From Nitrospira_G sp035457545 (lineage in GTDB: Bacteria; Nitrospirota; Nitrospiria; Nitrospirales; Nitrospiraceae): a stretch of 9,147 bases of DNA. The DNA is taken from the NCBI GenBank assembly GCA_035457545.1, contig DATIBM010000116.1:1-9147 (forward strand), written 5' to 3'. The notes under the pieces were generated by a model. It did no database searches and was not told the DNA's origin. It saw only the letters and a program-made list of their open reading frames with translations. Position numbers and translations under genes: made by a program. This document shows positions 1-5,626 of this stretch, one piece after another. The number at the start of each line of letters is the position of its first letter. Positions within the stretch are counted from its first letter, which is position 1.

Positions 1-774
1 AGATCCGGCCTTGGCGGCGCCGAGCGCCTGCACAGGATCCGTGCCGATCTGACGAAGGCGGTCCACTCCAACTTCGAGGATGACGGCTTCCACAAACACC
101 TGATTGCGCTTCGTATCGAGCCCGCGGATGACGCTTTCCAGCATCGTGTAGGCGTTCTTGGTGGAGCTGATCACGATCGCGTTCGTGGCCTTATCGGCAA
201 ACACCTGCACCGGCGCTTCGAACTCGGTGAGCGGGCGGATCGGCGGCCGCCCGCCCGGCTGGGTACTGACCGGTTGGGCGGCCGCCCGCGCGACCAGGTT
301 CGTCAGGAGGGCCGCCACATCGGTCGCGTTGGCATGTCTGAGCTTATAGACGAACACCGCACGCTCCGGAGGCGCCTCGGCGGTTTGCACGATCTCCACC
401 ACGTTTCCTTTGGAAATGGCCGTCAGGCGATTCACTTCCAGGGCCGCGAGGAACATATGGTAGGCCTGGTCGACGGTGACTTTCGTGGGTGAAAAGATCG
501 TAATCTTGCCGGCGTTCTTCTTGGCCGCTTCATCCACGACGATATTCTTGCCCGTCAGCTCGCTGATAAACCGGACGACCACCGGCAAGTCGACGTCGTT
601 GAAATCGAGCGTGACCCGGCCACTGTGTCCGTTGGTTTTGGGCGCCGTCACCTGCGCCCACGCCGGATACGGGCCCTGCATCATGCTCAGGAACAAGACC
701 GGAACCAAGACCGCGAAAGCGCACCGTTTTGGGACGGTGCTGATCGGCTGACGGTGGAGAGTCTGCGGCGTCAC
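1..774 (-). CDS. gspD: GspD, type II secretion secretin (N-terminal part, cut by window edge)
   Basis: Outer-membrane secretin, the exit channel of the type II secretion system. The 258 codons visible begin at GTG 774 with a GAGGG Shine-Dalgarno 8 bases upstream. Residues 1-40 look like a signal peptide: basic start, hydrophobic core VLVPVLFLS (about 22-30), cleavage likely after AWA (38-40). Residues 54-130 resemble the secretin N0 domain (LDFNDVDLP, then FISELTGKNIVVDE). Residues 139-222 resemble an N3-type domain: YKLRHANATDVAALL, a Pro/Gly-rich loop near 168-182, then ADKATNAIVISS. QVFVEAVILEV (225-235) matches the conserved entry to the secretin core, where the window ends. Only two N domains precede the core, so it looks more compact than classical GspD with N0-N1-N2-N3. 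The start lies 5 bases after the gspC stop, implying co-transcription. Secretin identity is firm; the domain count is my reading by eye. Confidence 0.87.
   Translation of the reverse strand, partial: MTPQTLHRQPISTVPKRCAFAVLVPVLFLSMMQGPYPAWAQVTAPKTNGHSGRVTLDFNDVDLPVVVRFISELTGKNIVVDEAAKKNAGKITIFSPTKVTVDQAYHMFLAALEVNRLTAISKGNVVEIVQTAEAPPERAVFVYKLRHANATDVAALLTNLVARAAAQPVSTQPGGRPPIRPLTEFEAPVQVFADKATNAIVISSTKNAYTMLESVIRGLDTKRNQVFVEAVILEVGVDRLRQIGTDPVQALGAAKAGS
721..740. repeat. 7-bp inverted repeat inside the gspD signal-peptide region
   Basis: GCACCGT (721-727) and ACGGTGC (734-740) are a perfect inverted repeat with a 6-base loop. In the gspD mRNA this hairpin would sit about 34 bases downstream of the GTG start. 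It could slow early translation or be a chance by-product of GC-rich coding sequence. Confidence 0.5.
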
Positions 775-779
775 GAAGC

Positions 780-1676
780 TTACCCTCGGATATCGTAGGT
801 CAAGGTGGTGCGCTGGCTGTTCCGAAGCACGTCCACCGCGACAGTCCGTTCGTTTCTCAATTGTTGAAAGAGGCCCAGGGCCATGCCAGGATCGCGCAAT
901 TCGACGCCATTGATCCGTTGCAACACGTCCCCGGCCTGGAGGCCGATCTTCTCGAAGAAACTGCCCTTCATGATGAAGTCCATGCGGAACCCGTCCACCT
1001 TTCCCTCGTTCATGTAAGGAACGGCCCGCGCCTGCGTCATCAGCTTCGGCACGTCCGACAGCATCTGCGACAGTTCGGCTCGATCGACGGAGCGCCGGAG
1101 CGGTCCCGGTCCGGGCATGGAGGCCGGGGCCACAACCGCGCCGGCCGGAACTACGGCCGGCGCCGCCTGCTGGAGAATATCCAAGAACAACTCTTCCTGA
1201 AGCGGCCCTTGCGTCAACAGAATGGACTCCTTTCGAATCTCGCTGACCGTGCCGATCCCTTCCACCTGGTCGCCCACCCGATAGGCGGCCTGGCGGCGGC
1301 CGGTCAGGTGCTCCACGACGGCCAAGGATTGCGCGCCGTCTCCGACGACGGTCCCGAGCAACCGGATTTTCTTCACCGCGTCCAGGGCGGCGACGGCCGC
1401 GGGCTGTCCCATCGGCCCTCCCGTGACCGGGCCGCCCGGAGCGGCCTGCATCGACGGCGCAGGCAGCGCGAACAGGCGGCTGGTTTCGATTTCGCGAGCC
1501 AGTTGACGCAGATCATGAACGTGACCGGCCGCGGCAGGACGGACGAGAGAGCTTTCCGTCCCCTCCAACGGCGGCAGCAGAGCCTGAGCGACAAAGGCGT
1601 TGAGCGTATGGGCAACCAGAAAGGCTGCAATCGCGACGAAGGCGAGCACGACAGCCTGGCGGCTTAAGTTTTTCAT
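780..1676 (-). CDS. gspC: GspC, type II secretion inner-membrane linker protein with PDZ domain
   Basis: Bitopic inner-membrane protein that connects the secretion platform to the GspD N0 domain. From ATG 1676 it is 298 aa: short basic N-terminus (MKNLSRQ), one membrane helix at about 8-34, an Ala/Pro/Gly-rich periplasmic linker to about 98, a homology-region-like beta domain at 102-166 (IRLLGTVVGDGAQSLAVVEH, YRVGDQVEGIGTVSEI), a second Pro/Ala linker, and a C-terminal PDZ-like domain from about 205 (GLQAGDVLQRINGVEL, 245-260). That domain order is the GspC order. The frame is open back to a TTG at 1742, but this would place an unlikely Arg-rich extension before the membrane anchor, so I prefer ATG 1676. 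No strong Shine-Dalgarno precedes it. The neighbouring secretin gene supports the call. Confidence 0.88.
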   Translation of the reverse strand: MKNLSRQAVVLAFVAIAAFLVAHTLNAFVAQALLPPLEGTESSLVRPAAAGHVHDLRQLAREIETSRLFALPAPSMQAAPGGPVTGGPMGQPAAVAALDAVKKIRLLGTVVGDGAQSLAVVEHLTGRRQAAYRVGDQVEGIGTVSEIRKESILLTQGPLQEELFLDILQQAAPAVVPAGAVVAPASMPGPGPLRRSVDRAELSQMLSDVPKLMTQARAVPYMNEGKVDGFRMDFIMKGSFFEKIGLQAGDVLQRINGVELRDPGMALGLFQQLRNERTVAVDVLRNSQRTTLTYDIRG

Positions 1677-1712
1677 AGACCGAAGGATCAGATACCGGGC
1701 GCGCAGCCTGTC

Positions 1713-1742
1713 ATGGTAGCGTGATGATCTAGCAAATAGCAA
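1713..1742 (-). promoter_or_regulatory. Candidate sigma70-type promoter for gspCD
   Basis: On the minus strand TTGCTA (1737-1742) and TACCAT (1713-1718) are separated by 18 bases, each matching four of six positions of the -35 and -10 consensus. This lies 37 bases upstream of the preferred gspC start at 1676. Matches this weak are common, so it is only a candidate. Confidence 0.25.
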
Positions 1743-1954
1743 ACCAAATACCGGAATTCACGATTTCAGACAGAGCGAGGCCCGGTCATGCCATGAGGGT
1801 CATCCGTCCGGACTCTTTTATCGCCAGGGGCAAGGACGATCAGCGCAAGGGCGGCCACCGGAACAGGAGCAGCAGCATGCTTCGAGCTCAGCTTCCGAAC
1901 AGGATTCCTCTGCGGGGCTGTCATTCTGAAGGGTTCCGGATACATGCCCATCGG

Positions 1955-1974
1955 ACTCCCTGATTGGGAGTTTC
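1955..1974 (+). terminator. Weak terminator-like hairpin
   Basis: ACTCCC (1955-1960), loop TGATT, GGGAGT (1966-1971), followed by only a short T run. The stem is perfect, but the T tract is too short for a confident intrinsic terminator. It may instead be part of a structured leader of the downstream ATPase gene. Confidence 0.2.
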
Positions 1975-2088
1975 GTTCGGCTCCGCTGCTCCTCTTCCCT
2001 GTTCGGAAATGTAAATCGCTTTCCTTCATGGACGGCTATGCTAGGTTGAATTCGATCGAACCACTCGCCTCAACCGGACAGGCGGATC

Positions 2089-3546
2089 ATGTACGAAGCG
2101 CGCTACGGGCTGACGACCAACCCCTTTGCCCTCCTGCCTGACCCGGACTTTTTCTGGCCCGGCCCGCAACAGCAGATGGCCTGGTCGGTGCTGGAACGAG
2201 GACTGCTGAACGGCGCGGGCTTCGTGGTCTTGACAGGCGAGCCGGGCACCGGCAAAACCACGTTGCTCCGCAAGTTCCTCGCGGCGCATCCAGACCGGTT
2301 CGTCGCCGGCACGATTTCCGTCGGCCCCAACGATACAGCCGAATTGCTTCCTTGGATCCTGCTCGCCTTCGGTCTCGACCGGCAGGCTGGCGGCCGAGTC
2401 GAATCGTTCCAGACGTTGTCCGGTTTCCTGCGGGATCACATGGCGCGGGGCCGGCGCGCGCTGCTGGTCGTGGATGAAGCTCAGAACCTGACCGCCCCGC
2501 TGATGGAAGAACTGCGGCTGTTGTCGAATCTGAACGACGGCCAAACCGCGCAGCTTCAGATCCTGCTCTTCGGACAGCCGGACCTCCGCAGCCTGCTCCA
2601 ACGTCCGGATGCCAAGCATTTTGTACAGCGTATTGCGGTGGCCCACCACCTGACGCCCCTCTCCGTCGAAGACACCTCGCAGTACATTCAGCACCGTCTG
2701 ACCATCGGCGGCGGCCGGCGCAAGCTGTTCACCGACCGGGCCTGCGCCCTGATCTGCCGTATGGCCGGCGGAATCCCTCGGGTCGTGAACCAGGTCTGCG
2801 ATGCCGCGCTGAGCCGGGCGGCTCTTAAGCCGGCCGCTTACGTGACGAGCCGCCTCCTGATCGAGACAGGCCCGGATCTCATTCACGGCGGCTTGCTCCC
2901 CGGACTGAGCGAGGCCGATCTGATCCTTGCCACGGATGACGACGGGCTTTCGGACGAACTGCCGGAGACCGACGGAGTGCCGTTGCCACAGAGCAATGAA
3001 CCCGCGGCGGCGGAACGAGCAGAACCGCTGGTTGAACCGCCGACCGACTCACCGGCGCCAGAAGCGACCCGCACCCATCCGGCGCTCGAAGATCCGCAAG
3101 CGATGTATGACGAAGGGATGGTTCTGAAGAAGGAGGGACGCCATCAGGAGGCGATGGACCGGTTTCAACGCCTGACCGGAGATCCCAGCCTGGCGTTGCA
3201 GGCCTATGCGCAGATCGGGATCTGTCTGCGCGCCTCAGGACGATTGCCGGAGGCCGTCGTGGCCTTCCGCAAGGCCCTGGGCACCCAGGCCGCGCAACTG
3301 GATCATCGGACGATCACGCTCCATTATCTGCTGGGACGCACGCTTGAAGATCTCGAACGCTGGTCGGAAGCCGCCTCGGCCTATCGCCGGACTCAACGTC
3401 TCGATCCCAACTACAAAGATACCGGCGCGAGGCTGGAGCAACTCAAGAAGCAAGCGGACAAGGCCGGTCGCGGAAAGTCCGCGGAGGGGTCCTGGATGGG
3501 AGATGCCGTGCAGACCATTCAGCGGGTGCTGGGCGGGAAATCGTAA
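2089..3546 (+). CDS. ExeA/GspA-type AAA+ ATPase with C-terminal TPR domain
   Basis: 485 aa. The N-terminus (YGLTTNPFALLPDPDFFWPG) is the signature opening of the ExeA/GspA ATPase family. Walker A is GEPGTGKTT at 50-58, Walker B LLVVDEAQ at 125-132, a polar segment follows (LLFGQPDL, 159-166), and GIPR at 228-231 has the sensor-2-like Arg. After about residue 265 comes an acidic, Pro-rich linker (about 275-335), then TPR-like helices at about 338-452 (MYDEGMVLKKEGRHQEAMDRF; LPEAVVAFRKAL; WSEAASAYRRTQRLDPNYKD). In characterised ExeA the ATPase is followed by a membrane helix and a peptidoglycan-binding periplasmic domain that aids secretin assembly; neither is visible here, so this protein should be cytoplasmic. 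It lies divergent from gspCD, which suggests a type II secretion role, but ExeA-like ATPases also serve polysaccharide export loci. An AGGCGG-type ribosome site precedes ATG 2089. Confidence 0.85.
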   Translation: MYEARYGLTTNPFALLPDPDFFWPGPQQQMAWSVLERGLLNGAGFVVLTGEPGTGKTTLLRKFLAAHPDRFVAGTISVGPNDTAELLPWILLAFGLDRQAGGRVESFQTLSGFLRDHMARGRRALLVVDEAQNLTAPLMEELRLLSNLNDGQTAQLQILLFGQPDLRSLLQRPDAKHFVQRIAVAHHLTPLSVEDTSQYIQHRLTIGGGRRKLFTDRACALICRMAGGIPRVVNQVCDAALSRAALKPAAYVTSRLLIETGPDLIHGGLLPGLSEADLILATDDDGLSDELPETDGVPLPQSNEPAAAERAEPLVEPPTDSPAPEATRTHPALEDPQAMYDEGMVLKKEGRHQEAMDRFQRLTGDPSLALQAYAQIGICLRASGRLPEAVVAFRKALGTQAAQLDHRTITLHYLLGRTLEDLERWSEAASAYRRTQRLDPNYKDTGARLEQLKKQADKAGRGKSAEGSWMGDAVQTIQRVLGGKS

Positions 3547-3606
3547 GGGGAGACGGCCGGTCCGCGACAGCCGAGGAGCCTCAACCTACCGGGAGAGGAA
3601 TAAAGA

Positions 3607-3615
3607 TGATAGAAT
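3607..3615 (+). promoter_or_regulatory. Candidate extended -10 promoter for sixA
   Basis: TGATAGAAT contains TAGAAT (five of six matches to TATAAT) preceded by TGn, the extended -10 motif. It is 41 bases before the sixA start. No good -35 is seen at the expected distance, which extended -10 promoters can tolerate. It would let sixA be transcribed independently of the ATPase gene ending at 3546. Confidence 0.4.
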
Positions 3616-3655
3616 CCCGCCAGTTTGATCATCAGCGAAAGGAGATCGGCCCATC

Positions 3656-4150
3656 ATGCAGTGCGTCCTATTCAGACACGGCATCGCCGTCGCGCGGGAA
3701 GACTGGCAGGGAGAAGATGCGCAGCGGCCGCTGACCAAGAAGGGCGAGAACCGCGTGCGGCAAGCAGCCGAGGGGCTCGCCAACCTCGATATTCGTCCCA
3801 CCCATATTCTGACCAGCCCCTTTCTTCGCGCGCATGAAACCGCGCAGATTCTGTATCACATGCTGAAAATCAAGTCCTCGCCCCGCATCTGCGACGAGCT
3901 GATTCCAGACAGTCCGCCCGACAAGCTGTTTCCCCTGCTGGCCACCCTGCCCAATGACGTCACGGTCATTTGCGTGGGCCACGAACCGCACCTCAGCGAG
4001 GCCGCGAGCCTCATGTTGTTCGGCAAGCCCGCCGCCGCCCTCTCGATGAAAAAGGCCGGCGCCTGCCTGATCACGTTTGCGGACCATCCCAAGCCTGGGC
4101 GGGGTCTGCTCGAATGGTGGATGCCGCCCTCCGCTCTACGGGCTCTGTAA
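3656..4150 (+). CDS. sixA: SixA-type phosphohistidine phosphatase
   Basis: 164 aa, close to the roughly 160 aa usual for SixA. It belongs to the histidine phosphatase (phosphoglycerate mutase-like) superfamily. The catalytic RHG motif is at 7-9 with His8 as the predicted phospho-acceptor. SPFLRAHETA (54-63) supplies the second conserved Arg (Arg58), and VGHEPHLSE (107-115) supplies the second catalytic His (His109). The family removes phosphate from phosphohistidine, as in E. coli SixA acting in the nitrogen phosphotransferase pathway; the substrate here is unknown. A clear ribosome site AAAGGAGA (3638-3645) precedes ATG 3656. The gene converges on the kinase-like gene at 4192. SixA-like genes often occur near polyphosphate or CHAD-domain genes, which fits the Ppx/GppA gene nearby. 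Confidence 0.88.
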   Translation: MQCVLFRHGIAVAREDWQGEDAQRPLTKKGENRVRQAAEGLANLDIRPTHILTSPFLRAHETAQILYHMLKIKSSPRICDELIPDSPPDKLFPLLATLPNDVTVICVGHEPHLSEAASLMLFGKPAAALSMKKAGACLITFADHPKPGRGLLEWWMPPSALRAL

Positions 4151-4194
4151 GACGGATAGGCGGATAAACAGGCGGTGAAAGCGGGACCGTCTTA
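4148..4194. terminator. Possible bidirectional hairpin joining two convergent stop codons
   Basis: TAAGACGG (4148-4155) and CCGTCTTA (4187-4194) form a perfect 8-bp inverted repeat whose arms contain the sixA stop codon and, on the other strand, the stop codon of the kinase-like gene. The 31-base loop and missing T tract make it a poor intrinsic terminator, but its position between convergent genes is what a shared transcript-end structure would need. Confidence 0.25.
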
Positions 4195-4929
4195 TGGAAC
4201 AGGCGGGGCCTTGTCGGTGCCGAGCAACTCGACTTTCTTGGACGTCCGTTCCAGCAACGGTTGAATGTGCGCACGCAGCTCCTCCTGGATCTCCTCCGGC
4301 GGTTTTCGGGCGTCCACGACTTCGAACCCGAATTCCTCGGCCATCTTGTCGAATTCCTCGATCATCAGCGATTGGTACTTCTTGAAGCTGTCATAGAGGT
4401 CCGTTCCGAGGCGAAGGTCCATGCCCGATTCCCAGAAATCCATGCCTTTCGTTTCAATGACGCGAAGGGCGAGGGTGTCCACGTCAATCCGCAGATAGCA
4501 CACGAGGTCGGGGACCAGCGCGAAGCCCAGCACGTCCTTGATCCATTTGCGGTCGCCGCTCCGGACGATGTCCCGCGCGAACGCCGTGTAGATATACCGG
4601 TCCGCAAGGACGATGAAGCCGGACCGCAGCGCCGGAATGATCTGGTGCTCCAACCGATCCGCGAAATCGGTCGCGTAGAGCAGGCTGAACGACCACCGGT
4701 CGAGGATGTTCCCCTGCTTGGCCATTTCGATTGTCTTGGACATCAGCGTGGACCTGGTCCAACCCGTCGTCACGACCCCGTACCCCTGAACCTCCAGCCA
4801 CTCCTGCAACGATTCGATGTGCGTGGACCGGCCGACCCCGTCGGTCCCCTCGATCGCGATCAGTTGCCCTTTGAGATCACTCGGGTCGACGTACGCTAAA
4901 CCGTCGCCAAAATACTGTCCGCTTGCCAT
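4192..4929 (-). CDS. Thymidylate-kinase-like P-loop protein with Arg in place of the Walker A Lys
   Basis: 245 aa. Fold family: thymidylate kinase (dTMP + ATP to dTDP + ADP). LIAIEGTDGVGRST (23-36) aligns with the family P-loop, but position 34 is Arg where the ATP-binding Lys should be. The remaining landmarks are kept: LADRYIYTAFARD at 108-120 (the DR-Y substrate-side motif, though the usual AYQ is absent) and a C-terminal region ending about 205 in VVDA. It shares long blocks with the next gene upstream (FSLL-ATDFA, LADRY-YTAFARD, SGMD/AGMD), so the two are paralogues. It is longer than typical Tmk (about 205-215 aa), with an extra N-terminal 20 aa and a charged, Pro-rich tail. Its ATG overlaps the previous gene by 53 bases, suggesting translational coupling. 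It may be a non-canonical kinase, a nucleotide-binding regulator or a partner subunit. Housekeeping dTMP kinase seems unlikely. Confidence 0.8.
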   Translation of the reverse strand: MASGQYFGDGLAYVDPSDLKGQLIAIEGTDGVGRSTHIESLQEWLEVQGYGVVTTGWTRSTLMSKTIEMAKQGNILDRWSFSLLYATDFADRLEHQIIPALRSGFIVLADRYIYTAFARDIVRSGDRKWIKDVLGFALVPDLVCYLRIDVDTLALRVIETKGMDFWESGMDLRLGTDLYDSFKKYQSLMIEEFDKMAEEFGFEVVDARKPPEEIQEELRAHIQPLLERTSKKVELLGTDKAPPVP

Positions 4930-5626
4930 GCGTGCCCCGCTTGGGTTTGTAGTTGACCAACGCCTGATCGACGAGCCGGCGCATTTCGTTCTGCTGGACC
5001 TCGATGTCCTTCGTCGCGTCCATCACCGTCAGGCCGTATTCGCCGACGATTTTGTCGTATTCCATGAGAATGCGCGATTGAAAGATCCGGAAGCTTTCGG
5101 TCAGGTCAGGATGGAGATTCATGTCCATGCCGGCCTCGTAATATTTGAGCTGCGCGCGCGTGCCGCGCAGGAGACGTCCCATGGCCACGTCGATGGGGAC
5201 GTTGAAATAGAACGCCATGTCCGGACGCACCGCGAACTGGTAGACCTTCCGCACCCAGGCCGGGGAGACCCCGCGGACCGCGTCGCGCGCGAACGCGGTA
5301 TAGACGTAGCGGTCCGCCAACACCAGCATGCCGGCTTTCAACGGCGGCAGGATCTCGTGGTAGAAGCGCGAGGCGAAATCGGTGGCGTGCAGCAGGCTGA
5401 AGGTGGTCGGCGTCAGGCTCTTGCTCTTTTTGCCCCGCTTGGTCGTGTCCTTGACGAGTTCCGACGAATTCCATTCCGTGAAAAAGACCTTGTATTCCTT
5501 GGATTCCAGCCATTTTTGCAGCAGCGACAGTTGCGTGCTCTTTCCGGACCCGTCGATGCCCTCGACGATGATCAGTTTCCCCGGATAGGGATGGGGCTGG
5601 GCGAACGTGCTTGAGTGTGCGGTCAT
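4877..5626 (-). CDS. Thymidylate-kinase-like P-loop kinase with intact Walker A
   Basis: 249 aa. KLIIVEGIDGSGKSTQL (17-33) is a complete thymidylate-kinase-type P-loop with Lys29. LADRYVYTAFARD (103-115) gives the conserved DR-Y motif, followed by FAVRPDMAFYFNVP (about 131-144), the strand that in Tmk carries the P-D-x-x-x-x-L-x-V pattern. The C-terminus is basic (VFWRRFSVRR). ATG 5626 was chosen because it overlaps the ppx stop as ATGA, has AAGGGAG 9 bases upstream, and removes a 30-residue extension that would lie wholly within ppx. The FARD following the YT motif differs from the AYQ of ordinary Tmk, so the nucleotide acceptor may not be dTMP. Tmk-fold proteins share a P-loop kinase fold with polyphosphate kinase 2, so use of a phosphate-rich substrate next to Ppx is an attractive but untested thought. 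Confidence 0.82.
   Translation of the reverse strand: MTAHSSTFAQPHPYPGKLIIVEGIDGSGKSTQLSLLQKWLESKEYKVFFTEWNSSELVKDTTKRGKKSKSLTPTTFSLLHATDFASRFYHEILPPLKAGMLVLADRYVYTAFARDAVRGVSPAWVRKVYQFAVRPDMAFYFNVPIDVAMGRLLRGTRAQLKYYEAGMDMNLHPDLTESFRIFQSRILMEYDKIVGEYGLTVMDATKDIEVQQNEMRRLVDQALVNYKPKRGTHGKRTVFWRRFSVRRPE

Larger units (their letters stand above)
1677..2088. other. Divergent intergenic region between gspC and the ExeA-like gene, with structured repeats
   Basis: 412 bases with no convincing gene. It should hold promoters for both directions. Perfect 11-bp inverted repeats TTCCGAACAGG (1893-1903) and CCTGTTCGGAA (1998-2008) lie 94 bases apart. GGAGCAGC (1866-1873) can pair with GCTGCTCC (1985-1992), which crosses the first pairing, so the two are alternative or pseudoknotted. 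A small hairpin, ACTCCC/GGGAGT, lies between them at 1955-1971. The open frame on the minus strand at 1766-2029 has no recognisable domain, and I do not count it as a gene. A structured leader or small RNA is possible but unproven. Confidence 0.5.

Noticed and set aside
861..1667. 268-codon open frame on the plus strand
   Set aside because: Antisense to gspC, which has a membrane helix, homology region and PDZ domain in the correct order.
1766..2029. 87-codon minus-strand frame in the gspC upstream region
   Set aside because: No domain. Its only hydrophobic stretch is short, and the region is better explained as regulatory DNA with structured repeats.
2041..2886. 281-codon open frame on the minus strand
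   Set aside because: Antisense to the ExeA-like ATPase, low-complexity composition, no domain; a shadow of GC-rich codon use.
4817..5614. 265-codon plus-strand frame opposite the intact kinase-like gene, plus a similar one at 4261-4899
   Set aside because: Both are opposite genes with clear P-loop and DRY motifs, and neither has a recognisable domain.
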